Assembly: GCA_011317545.1 (NCBI GenBank)
Contig: WUJK01000011.1
Coordinates: forward strand, 1,503,501-1,567,500
DNA length: 64,000 bases
Source: Coniella vitis
Taxonomy: Eukaryota > Ascomycota > Sordariomycetes > Diaporthales > Schizoparmaceae
Direction: 5' to 3'
In this document: in pieces, positions 12,601-23,170 of the stretch
Layout: every line of letters starts with the position of its first letter
Position numbering within the stretch: position 1 is the first letter of the stretch
Notes under the pieces: generated by a model
Told to the model about the DNA's origin: nothing
Database searches by the model: none
What the model saw: the letters and a program-made list of their open reading frames with translations, nothing else
Position numbers and translations under genes: made by a program

Positions 12601-15600
12601 TTTTCGTGGATGGAACCCCTGCGCGATCCGCCAGACAGGGCACCCTAATTCTTGCTTTCGAGCAGTTGGCAGTTGACCGTGGGCCCTCGGTGAACTTCCT
12701 ACCAGAGTACGGACGAAGACTTTGTATGGAAAAACAGTTGCTGTCTGCAGTGCATATTGGGGACGCAAATGACTGAAAGCCCTTGGTTGACAGAGCTGGA
12801 AAGGTATGGGATTTCACGACAGGCCGTGATGCTGTGCCGTGCTTCGAAGTCCGCTGAGGCTCTGGGACTCCTCCCCATACCTCTGCTGTCTCTGCCGACG
12901 CCGCCGCCTGTTGGGAGGCCTCGAGACCGTGCAGGCAAGTGCACTGGCCGGGAGCAAGCCGAAGGAAACACCGCCCTCCCACTCAGCTCACGCTGGGAAC
13001 AGGCCGCGCCCCTTGTGGGCTGTACTATGTAGATATTGCCGTTCCAAAGGACCCGGCACCTGTATTATCGCGGGCAGTCTGTCAAAGGGTAGCGTGGCAG
13101 CCTGTGCATCTTGGACAGTAACGTGACAGGATTGTATTCTGGCCGACTGCGGCGTTTGCGCGCGTCAGCAGAGAGTAAACCAAGCGTATTTGGAAGTCGG
13201 CGGATGGTACATACTTTCGATTCTGGGACAAGTACAAGAGACTCAGAGCTGGGGAGCCCTATTCCAGCTTCAGGTGTCGGCAGCTGGAAGTGCTTGGCAT
13301 GCTGCCGGGCCGGGGACTGTACTTAGCTTGCAAGCTGGGGGCGACCGGGCGAGCCGCTATAAAGCTTTTACTATGGTACCTGTACCAGTCCACCGTGCAT
13401 GGTACACATCTACTTGTATGAGAATCCGGCAAATGTGGCTTACCTAGCACCTAAGATGGGCACTGCTGCCCAGGTGCTATTATTTCTGCCGTTCCTAGTG
13501 ATCGTGTTGCGGCTCACCGCTTACGGCATCCCAAAATCCCTAGCCCAAACCTCCAAAAAGAAAGAAGCAAAAACCAACACCTTGGTATTGCTTTTCTTCT
13601 TTTTTGCTGCGTGACTGGACGATCTGTCTCTGCCCCCAATGTAAATGTGTATGTATGGATGTGCACAAGTACGCAGCTGGCAGCCAACAGCCGAGTCGCA
13701 GATGACGCCAGCTTCCCGGGCCATACTATGTACAACCTCCAGACATGGTCTCCTGCATCTTGGCCCCATGTGCTTCAAGGCCGAGAGGGGCATTCTATGC
13801 GACGTGACAACAAGTGCCTTTTCTGAGAACCTGACCGTCAGAGTGGTGAGCCTGTCCAATCCGCCCAGGCGCTCGAGCAATTCGCCACTCCAGAGAAGAC
13901 CCTCTGGTCCAATGCAAGCCAAAGGGCCACGTACGTTATCCCCTATATTGAACCTGTTATAGCTGCTGGCAGACGGGACGAGGGCCGTCCAACACGGGTC
14001 CCATGTAGCATATTGAGAATCAAAAGAATCAAGCTGGGGTTGTACCAAAGAAGCATGATCGTGGGAGCGCTTAGTGCCCTCCTGTCAACGCCCTGCTTGA
14101 CGTGCAAGGTAGGTAGCTAGCTAGAACAGGGTACTCCCTTTCAGCCTGTCGTGACTGCAGCTTGGCCATGGAACCCGTTCTCTGCGAAAGTGAGACGGAG
14201 GAAAGCGTTTGCAAAGATCCAGACTTGAATGCTTGAGCTTTGACTGGCAAGGCCCATCCTTGGTGGGAGCTATATTTAACCGTCTCAAACCCCACAGGCC
14301 GGTGACAGGCTCCTGTCTCAATTGCCACGAACGAGTGTGTTTGCGGGGTTGCAAAGGGCTTCCCAGGGGGTGACAGGATGTGGTTCAATGCGAACACAAC
14401 GTCCAAGCCACATGTCTCCTTTCGCGTCTGCATTAGAGCTTCTCTTGCACTGCAGCTTGCCGCTACGGCACGACATTACGGTGTACATAGCAGTGTGATG
14501 CTACATGGAAGTGTGAAGCAGCACGGGCCAGCGGTTCCGTTGTCCAAGATAGATCATAGCATGGCAAAATCCTGCCGGTGATCGTCAGGAAGCAGGCCGA
14601 CAGAACCCTATGAAAAAGGCTGCTGCCAAGTCTAATGATCGGCTCCGTGATTCTTTCTTTCAAGTACGGCTTTCGGGTGAGATTATCATCAATGGGATCT
14701 GGCTGTACTATATTGTATACACTTGTAGAGAAGCAGTAACTAATTCAAGTAGTAAGTGGTCCTGCTCTACGATCTATAATCCTCAATAATGCCCCGTGAC
14801 ATCGCAAGTCTCTTGCGTTCTAACGAGACAAGATAACTGAGCGCACAGGCTCAGATTGAGACTAGATATCCAGGTACCTGGGTACTCCATCGCTGCTTAG
14901 ATACATAACAAATGCACTGTGCATCTTGAGCAATGATATTACGTAAGTCCAGCGGTAACATGGGTACTATTTACAAGCAGTCGGAGGTGGCCGCGTACCG
15001 GCGCAACGGTCGTCCTAGGCATCCAAGGCTCCTTCTCCCCCACTCGACTGGTTGTTTCTGGTCTTTTTTCTCCAAATATGCGCCCCCTTCATCATCAGCA
15101 CAGGCAGGGCTACTCTGGTCGTTAGGGCCCCGGGCTGCCACTTCTGCGCTCCGTCGTGCGTTCAGTGTACTTTGTATGGGACGTGAACAAGACTTCTATC
15201 TTGCATGATATCCAATCCGGAGTTGGATCGGACGGGATTGAATTACATCTGGGCCATGCTCGGTCAACATCACTACCGCCGCTGCCACCATCCACCAACA
15301 CCACCGCACTGCTACAGAGTCGCAGCAAAGGCAGCCAGCCAGGACGCCGAGGGCTGCCACCAAACCAAGGGAAAAAAAAAAAAGAAAAAAAAGAGGGCTG
15401 TCTCGAAGAGCTTAGCAAAAGGCGGGCGGCCAGAGGAACATCTATTCTTGGCTCCCTCGCTTGATTTTCATCGCAAGACCTGGAACATGCCCAGCCCTGT
15501 GCGTGCGTACAGTATACGCAATGTCTGGAGACTACAGTATGGATTGCACATGCGCAGAAGCGATGATAAAATGGAACAAGACCAACAACAATAACAGGAG

Positions 15601-15702
15601 CAATACTATGTACTATGCATCAGAACGACAACCCTGCTTATCGCGGCTGGTACCGAGAGCCGGCATCGAGCACGAAAGGTACCAAGTTGCGAAGCTTACT
15701 AC

Positions 15703-15718
15703 TACTATGTACATAGTA
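15703..15718. repeat. perfect 16-bp palindrome TACTATGTACATAGTA
   Basis: A perfect inverted repeat within a longer run (ACTACTACTATGTACATAGTATA, 15698-15720, quoted here only for the core). Half or near-complete copies occur in other intergenic regions: 8529-8549, 9343-9355, 13724-13733, 15604-15613, 21392-21403, 22182-22194 and 27328-27337. None was noticed inside a coding exon. Confidence 0.85.
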
Positions 15719-16017
15719 TACGGTACGCCTAGTACAGTATGTGCAGAGACCAGAGACGGCTGCAACCCCCTCCCGAACACCCTGTCATCCCAGTTGCTGC
15801 AGGCCCTGTCAGTCCAGCCTTCAGAAGCATCAGTGCCCCTGATCCCACCCTGGCTCTGGCTCTGGCTCTGGCTCGCTTGCCCTGAGGCCCCACGCCAATC
15901 CGCCTCGTTCTTTCCCTCCCCCACAGCCTATATACTACCTACTTACATGGCCTTCTGCCGGCCTTTTTTTTTTGTTTTACAACTAGCCTCGCTCTATCTC
16001 TCCTTGCCATCATCGCT

Positions 16018-16055
<38 letters not shown>

Positions 16056-16138
16056 TAGTTGCGCCCACCACTGCAAACTCAGGCGACAAACCAGCGCACA
16101 CACACACACACACACACACTCTCTCTCTCTCTCTCTCT
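16018..16138 (+). repeat. GTC, CA and CT microsatellites upstream of the regulator
   Basis: Three simple repeats follow each other. About 12 GTC units run from 16018 to 16054, (CA)n from about 16097 to 16118, and (CT)n from about 16119 to 16138. They lie 470-590 bp before the ATG of the Zn2Cys6 regulator and probably fall in its promoter or long 5' leader. CT tracts are frequent around fungal core promoters, so they may mark the transcription start zone; that is inference. Confidence 0.9.
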
Positions 16139-16605
16139 GCTCCCGCGAGCACACCAACGCCCACCAGACCAACCTCATCGTCACCATCACGACCCACGCG
16201 CTTTCGGCCCTGCACGGTTGTGAGCACGCGAGCGAGCGAGCTATCGAGCGAGCCAGAGAAGAGCGCGCGAGAGAGAAACGACCAGGATTGCTGAATACGC
16301 AGCAGCACGTGAGACGTTGCTAACCCAACCTGCGTCAGAGGAAGGAGTCAGGCGCGCGCCAGTTGCTGCGTGGATGCGGCCAGCTTTTGGATCCGACTCT
16401 TCACCACGAGGCTCTTGCTCTGCCTTATTCTCGCCCGCCACCAAGTTTTGTCTTGATTTACCCATTCCACCGCCTTGTCGCTGCGCCAACCCCCCACGCG
16501 CCAATCGCCCGCCTTCGCCCTCCAGACAGACAGACGTGTTTGGTAGCATTCGACGCGCCCATATCACCACATATAGGCGCATAAACCACCAAGCCTTCCG
16601 TGATC

Positions 16606-19600
16606 ATGGCTATGCCAAATGACCCATCTGTCCGGCGGCTGCTGCCCCAGACCTCTCAGATGTCCAACTTCAGCTTTGCGCCGCAGCCCATGCACCAGCC
16701 TCGAGAAGCCCAGAAGAGTGCGCCCTCCCACCCATCCTGAACCGCCTTGAGGAAATCGAATCGTCCCTAACTCGCCAAGCAGATTACGTCTTTGTCGACG
16801 AGCACAACCGCCACAAGAGGCTTAAGGGTATGCTCGTATCCGCTCCGCTCCGCACCGCCAACCACGGCACCACACCGGGTGCTTCCCGAACCCCTCTCGA
16901 ACCTCGGTTGCACATCCGGAGCTAACCTGATATCTTGCAGTAATGAGAGCATGTGAAGGCTGCCGTCGCAGAAAGATCAAGTGCGATGCTGCTACGACAA
17001 ATACATGGCCGTGCTCTGCATGTGTGCGCCTCAAGCTTCACTGCGTCCGCCCCAATGGTTATGACGGCGCGGCTGAACCGCAGGTCTTTGAGCCGACTCG
17101 TCCCGAGTACGAGAATGTAGGTGTCCACGACTTTCGTCCCAACTTGGTTATGCCCCCGCTGCAGATGCTATCCGGCACCCCGACCGATGCCGCCTCCATG
17201 TACGCACCGAAAGCTGCGAGCTACTCCGGACCTTCGGGCCTTTACCAACCCATGCAGTATGCCGATCACTCCCCCGTGGCCACGGGCATGCACTACACGA
17301 CCGTGTCGCCCTCTGTCAGCGTCGTCGATACCTCGTATGCTTCAGCGCACTCCCAATCCCAAGCCCAGCCAGCCATGTTCGCTACAGCCCATATACAGCA
17401 GGGCAACCAACCGGATTCTCCCCCTGAAACCTACACCTCAACCTCTGAGCCTTACGGATCCCAGGACCTTTCAGAACTCCTCGGCACTTTGAAGCTCAAT
17501 GACGCAGGGACAGGTAAGTCTGCTCCAAACAATCCGACAGCCCGCTACTCGAGCCTACCTCCCATGAAGATATATACCTGACCATTCCGGTGATATACAG
17601 CACCATATCTCAACAACAAGTTGAGATTACGGACTGAAGCAGAGGAGCCGTTGGGTCCAGATGAGGACGAGTACAAGACCTCGCTGCCACCTCTCATCTC
17701 TGGTCCCGGTCACAAAGTTCGCATTCCTCCGGAGCTCATGCCAGATGAAGAGACCAGCTTGCATTATTTCGACGCCTTCTTCTCCAATGTCCACCCTTAT
17801 ATACCCGTTCTAGATCGTGCGACCTTTTACAGACAATGGCAAACGGACAGGGAATCCATCTCGCCCCTGATTTTGGAAGCCATATTCGCCCTGGCAGGAA
17901 GGATCACTGACGAGCCTGGAGAGGGTCAGCAATGGCTCGCCCTAGCAACGAGTGCGTCTGACGTTTTCAAGCCCCCGCCCTATGCTTCCCCCAATCGCGG
18001 GCTTCCGCAGGGCTCGGTCGAAGTGCTGATTTGTGATTTCTTTCATAGGACATGCGGACTCTTTTCTCAATGTTCCCCGGTTGAGCACTCTACAGGCACT
18101 TCTACTGATATTAAAGGCTAGAGAAGCTGCTCCGCGCCGTGGATACTTTTACCGGTCTTGGATGAGCATTGTTCAATGCGTGCAGATGGGCAAGGAGTTG
18201 GGGTTGGATGACCACTACGATGACCACAAGACCGGACGCCCCTGTGCTTCGAACCCGATCGATTGCGCCTTGAAGACCCGGATCTGGCAGACCATCTTTG
18301 TCTGTGAAACCATGATTGGCTCTTCGCAAGGTGCGTGAGAAATCAACAGTTGGCGGTGGATTGGGAGGGTCCGCACCAGAGCTGACACTCGAGAGCACAG
18401 GCCGAACCGATCTTTCAGTGGACTTGGACACAGTCGATTTCAACGTGCAGCGACCATTTGCAACGGGCGATGACGCCGACTACCAGGTCTCTCGAAACTT
18501 TACCTATTTAGTTCGCCTTGTTCGCAATATCGCCTTGATGAACCGGGTTTACTCTCGCATCCACAAGCACAAAGATTGGGCTTGCGATCCCGAGATCGCA
18601 GCATTAAACCCCGGCCTCTCACTTTGGCTCAATGACCTGCCCAGCGACCTCGTCGTCAGCTACCCGCCCGACGGTTCTCCTCCATGGATTCCATCTGCTT
18701 TCATTGGCAACATGCATATGTACCACCAACTTAGTATCATTTTGCTGCATCGCCCCCAATTGCAACAGTTCAACCTGACTGGCATGGACACACAATGGAA
18801 GCACCACATGCTGTTATGTTACACTGCGGCAAAGAACCTTTGCAGTCTGCAAGAAGCAGTCCTGCAATCCTATGGGCTTAACGGACTGCAATGCATGCAG
18901 CGAGGGTTGCATTTCACCCTCTATTGCATCTTTTCCTGCATTGTTCTTCACTTGGTAGGTTAAGGGTTTTTTTGGCCTTGATCTTTCTGCACATGACGTT
19001 CCTGACATGGGCCACAGGTCGCTCTCACCTCTCCTGATCCGGAACTCAACACGGATGCCCGCGATTACATGACACGGCACATGAGGCTGCTGGAAAAGTG
19101 CACGCAGCACCTCACAATGCCCGAGGTGAGAAAGCAGATCGATTCGATCCGGGAGGCTTTTTCTGCCGACGTACGGAAACCCTTCGTCTTGAAGGCGAGC
19201 TTTCCCTATGGTAGCCCTCAAATTTCCACACGCTTGAGCCCCACGCAGTCGAGCCCCAGTGACTACTCGCGCAGCGGACCTCTTCGTGCTTCTGTTGGCC
19301 ACCGTCAACAGCAACCAATTGACACGCGGAGCGCCGCCCAGCATTCTCAAGTCAGTTATCCCGGCCAGCATCCCATCACGCCACCTATTTCAGCGGGTCC
19401 TGTGGACTTGAAGAGTGACTCTCCCTCCGCACAGCCTCTTGCCATGATGGCTACTCCTACGACTGGACAGACGAGTGCTGCGCAGGCGCCGACGCTGCAG
19501 GCCTCTATATCCATGACCGATGGTGGTTCAGGTTGGAACCCCACCCCAATCTTTGAGTAAGTGTTGGCTCCTTGTCTGCATAACACTTGCTAGCGTGGTA

Positions 19601-19972
19601 GCATCTTGGTATTAATAATTGGTCCTCTTTTCCTTTTTTATTTTTAGTCAGTGGAACTCTTCATTCGGTACGCCGTCCACTCAGTCAAACCCCGTAGCGG
19701 GTGCTCCGCCTTCGAACAGCTCTCTAAGTCTTCCAAATTCAGGTGCGGCCGAGGTCCCGACCATATCGGACATTCAGCATGTCCATGCCACGGTGCCGTC
19801 GGTTGCGGCCGCCGCAGCCGCCGGGACTGGGCCCCACCAAATCTCCCCGCATACACAATTCTCGGCTCCTCCCATCCAAACCTTTATCACGCCGTCCATG
19901 TGGCAAGAGTCTGTGGCTAGTGTGTACGAGGGTGGTTTGAAGAGGGGTTGGGATTACGATGCGCGCCGGTAA
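16606..19972 (+). CDS. Zn(II)2Cys6 fungal-specific transcription factor (apparent frame break in exon 1)
   Basis: DNA-binding regulator of the Gal4 class. Exons: 16606..16827, 16941..17513, 17601..17951, 18049..18330, 18401..18954, 19018..19556 and 19648..19972. The six introns are 113, 87, 97, 70, 63 and 91 nt. Exons 2-7 join in frame. Exon 1 has two good frames: residues from ATG 16606 up to about QKSAP, then, displaced by one nucleotide, ILNRLEEIESSLTRQADY up to the splice site. One extra base in the C-rich stretch near 16720-16735 would unite them into a protein of 948 aa. The zinc cluster is CX2CX6CX9CX2CX6C at about residues 79-109 of that model, preceded by a short charged helix. A PF04082-type regulatory domain follows (about 310-600, with HYFDAFFSNVHPYIPVLD and RLSTLQALLLILKARE), then a Ser/Pro/Gln-rich tail. 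Target genes are not evident. If the break is real, translation could start at 16943 and still include the zinc cluster. Confidence 0.88.
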
Positions 19973-20301
19973 ACGAAGATGATATATTGCCCTTTGCTTT
20001 GCAAAGACTTTGTTGTCTCTGGCGTTTCTTGACACATCGATTCCCGAATTCGATAACGCTCCTCCCACTTTTTGACGCATATAGATGATTTATGCTACCC
20101 GTTGACCATCGCTTTTTTTTTTCCTCTAAAAACCACATCCAGGAACAGCACAAGTTGAGTATTGGAGCAAAATGCACAAAGGAAAAAGGCAATGTCCCAG
20201 CCAAATGGAAATGTTGGATTCTTTTTATCTGTGTTTCTGGGAGCAGCATCGGGGTTGAGGGAGCGGCAAAAGGTTACCCTACATATCTTCGATAACTTAT
20301 G

Positions 20302-20304
<3 letters not shown>

Positions 20305-20332
<28 letters not shown>
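20305..20332 (+). repeat. poly-T tract (about 28 nt)
   Basis: A long uninterrupted T run about 330 bp beyond the regulator's stop codon, the longest homopolymer in the window. Its length is likely to vary between isolates or be miscalled in assembly. Confidence 0.9.
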
Positions 20333-20339
<7 letters not shown>

Positions 20340-21777
20340 ATGGAACCCTGGGAACATACGCGATACCACCCAAGTTTTGATATTCTATATAAATAATTCT
20401 CTGTTTTCGACTCATTTTTTGTCTTGCCTCTTGAGGGGTTGTACAGCATTTTCTATTTTTTACATGATTTTTCATGTTATGCGCTGATTACTACGATCGA
20501 CATATTCTTTTTTGGTTATTGAAGAAGCAAAATTAGGTTACGTGTAAAAGTCGGCACGAAAGCAGGGCAATGCACGGGGCGAAAGAAGCAGCCTTGGCAC
20601 AAATAAATAATTATTATTATTGTATATACAGATATAAATTTATATCTGCTGTGTTGAAGTTCCTGGCAAGGTCTACGTACCAAAGTAGTATCATAGTATA
20701 CATTTCCCCATGGAACCACATCTTTCCTAGAAAGGTAATAATATCATAAATGTGATATCTATTATATCGTGGACTTGGAGCTCTGTGATCAACAGAGGGC
20801 ACTGTGTGGGTTGTGTGTTTATGTTTGGTGGAGAATGGGCTTGCCACTGCATAGTAGAGTAGCATCTATGCATGCATACTAGTAGTATAACTATGGAGAC
20901 TTGCGCAAGGTTCAAGTCCAGCGAAGAGATCAGGTGCTTGTTTGAGTTACCGGGGTGCTCTGTACCCCCTTCTTCTCCTTGTCTGATGAGTTGAGGTTCC
21001 TGGGCTGGAAGTTTAATAAAATCAGCATCTGAAAAAGGAAGATTACTACCTGGATAGGACAAAGGCTCCACCAGGGTTCTAGGGAGCATTTGTTCAGCAC
21101 ACAGCACCGTATCAACTTAATCCCGTGAGTGGGGCTTTGATTTGTGATCCTATGCTTTCCCCAGGGCTTATCGTACGTAACGGTGGGCGGCGGGATGGTG
21201 GTTTCAGGACGAGAACGGGGACGTAACATGTACGCGGTCCAGGAGGCCAAGCCATCCTGTAATTTTGTTTCTTGGCTGGCTGGACACCTTGGGCTCGAGC
21301 TTGAGAGGTGGGGACCTGGGTTGGGTATATAGGTCGATATTGTGAGCTGGGGTCGCAGCATGTATCTCGTATTTCTATCCATTCCTGTGTGCTATGTACA
21401 TAGTAGTACATAGTCAGGTGCCTACGAGAAGAAGGCTCTGCGAGAAAATAATCATTCTTGCTGTTTGTTTCTGATAGATGCGGGCCCTGGTCAAAAGTTG
21501 TTGCCAAGATTCTTGCTTCTTGTTCTCTCTACTTCCTCTTTATTTCCCTCGCCAAGCGGTGGTGTTGAAAGAGCCACCACCGTAATGTCTAACCGAGGAA
21601 TTATGATTCTATGTGACCGTGGCCTCATCCAATCTCTTGGCCTAGCTGCCATTCATGCTCTTTTCCTCTTATTCTTCTCCCATTGGGATTGTGGCAGTCA
21701 TCTCTCCGCTAACATTGACAATCAACCCCACGGCACCAGCTATATACTGCAGCACCATAGGGGGGTGGGGATCTAAT

Positions 21778-21818
21778 CTAATCTCATCTCATCTCATCTC
21801 ATCTCATCTCATCTCATC
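21778..21818 (+). repeat. CTCAT pentanucleotide array
   Basis: About eight tandem copies of the 5-nt unit CTCAT/ATCTC, framed by degenerate ATCTA and ATCTG units. Intergenic minisatellite-like array. Confidence 0.9.
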
Positions 21819-22518
21819 TGATCACATCCATCCTACCCACTCAGCCAAAGGCCAGTCAAGACAGATGGCCACCAGCCTTTTCTGGGGCACAGGATCCCGT
21901 TCGGTACATATACCCTTAGAAGACATATGCAGGAAGGCCATTGGGCTGGATGGATGGGGGCCTGTGCATACAGCCGTAGCCGTGGTGGCAGCGGCCTTGA
22001 CGCCTCTTTTGTGTGGTTGGCAGGCAGAGACGAGACGGTCTTGTTGCTTTATTGGGTGAGGGCCGGGCGTCGTTTTTTCTTGCACGCACAGCCCTGTATT
22101 AGGCGAGCAGTAGATGGGACGAAGAATGGTTCCGTGGCAGCAAACGGCCTTGGCAAGGCGGATGTTGCCGTCAAAGAGGTGGTACATAGTAGTAGGCACC
22201 CCAATCGCCCCAAGTGCCGACATGCCATGTGTTGACGTGCATACTTGATAAGTTGGATACACAAGGGCGTCCATTTATAAGAGTCCTCTTGTTCCCAAGC
22301 AAAGGCTATTATCACACACACTTAATCGTCCACCAACGACTTGGCATACCACCAACTGTTTCAATGACTCACTGACCGTTGATTATTGAAGAGGGACCGA
22401 AGTCCTAGACCCGCACCAAATGTTGGTTTAGTCATAGCCCGCCGCCCCACGACCCCTGCAAATTTTCATCCCTCTTAAGTAATCCAACGTCCACAACTCT
22501 CAACAATTACAACTAGCT

Positions 22519-22617
22519 GGTCCCGTAGCTCAGCTGGTTAGAGCGTCGTACTAATAATACCTGAAATGGGTATCATGAGTGATGCGAAGGTCGCGAGTTC
22601 GATCCTCTCCGGGACCA
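22519..22617 (+). tRNA. tRNA-Ile (anticodon AAU), with a 25-nt intron
   Basis: Acceptor stem GGTCCCG (22519-22525) pairs with CGGGACC (22610-22616), followed by discriminator A. The D arm GCTCAGCTGGTTAGAGC and the T arm around GTTCGATCC are intact, giving working A and B box promoters. The anticodon stem TCGTA pairs with TGCGA. The loop reads CTAATA-A once an intron at 22557..22581, directly 3' of position 37, is removed. The anticodon AAT would be edited to IAU and decode AUU/AUC. The intron sits where the eukaryotic tRNA splicing endonuclease expects it. No CCA is encoded, as usual in fungi. Confidence 0.95.
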
Positions 22618-23170
22618 TCTTCCATTTTTGCTGGCCTCTTGTCTTTGCCTGCTTTCTTTTTCATGGCCTCCTTCATAATCTCGCTGCATCCTGACTGCTC
22701 GTTGTGTCATTACTACTTGTTCATCTCAAGGTGAGCGTCTTGGGGGACGAATAACTGGAGAGAGATGCATATGATGCTTGGTTGTAAAATGGTCTTTGAG
22801 AGGGCCGTTCCGCAAGTGGTGAGTGATATTATCTGATATGTTTATGCACCCTGTCAGTATTTCTTTCGCAAGTACCCAAGTGTTTACAGTCGTACATTAA
22901 GGGTCGAAAGATCGCGGGGTCAAGGAAAGGAGCAAGCCTTATAGGTTAACGCCAACGTAGATATCTTCGTGTTATACACTCCCCTGACTGCCTTCTCTTT
23001 ATTGCGTGTGAGACAGTGAGGGAGTGATGTTGGAAAATAAACGAGCGTCATTATATGGTCGATGGTCTGGAGTCTTTATTATTGCCCTCAATGCTCTGTA
23101 CCAGAGCCGAGCATGAAAAGAACGATTCTCACCCCCCACCACGCCAAGTCGTGCCGAAGATGCCAACTCG
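22618..23170. other. intergenic region between tRNA-Ile and the P450
   Basis: The T-rich sequence just after 22617 is suitable for RNA polymerase III termination (CTTCCATTTTTG at 22619-22630). The remainder is P450 3' flank. No supported gene or RNA structure seen. Confidence 0.6.

Larger units (their letters stand above)
7933..16605. other. 8.7 kb divergent upstream region, no recognisable gene
   Basis: Separates the start codons of cia2 (-) and the Zn2Cys6 regulator (+). The longest open frame, 12206-12982 on the minus strand (258 codons), overlaps several other open frames in a GC-rich patch, is Arg/Ser/Cys-rich and resembles no family I know. The region holds repeated TACTATGTAC-type palindromes (8529-8549, 9343-9355, 13724-13733, 15604-15613, 15703-15718), a GCGA-rich tract near 9581-9612 and dense microsatellites just before the regulator. 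A very long 5' flank is common for fungal regulators, so I read most of it as promoter plus leader, possibly with non-coding transcripts. Confidence 0.55.
19973..22518. other. 2.5 kb intergenic region between the regulator and tRNA-Ile
   Basis: Holds the regulator's 3' UTR and terminator, a run of about 28 T at 20305-20332, an AT-rich stretch (about 20480-20760), a TACATAG palindrome cluster at 21391-21414 and a CTCAT pentanucleotide array at about 21778-21818. Open frames reach about 150 codons, overlap on several frames and resemble no known family. Confidence 0.6.

Noticed and set aside
12206..12982. 258-codon minus-strand open frame in the long gene-poor region
   Set aside because: Several other frames are open over the same GC-rich stretch; composition is Arg/Ser/Cys-rich, with no domain, no conserved-looking block and no splice partners.
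15461..16294. 277-codon plus-strand frame with Ser, His-Thr and Leu-Ser repeats
   Set aside because: The frame is kept open by GTC, CA and CT microsatellites; the repeated residues are translations of simple repeats.
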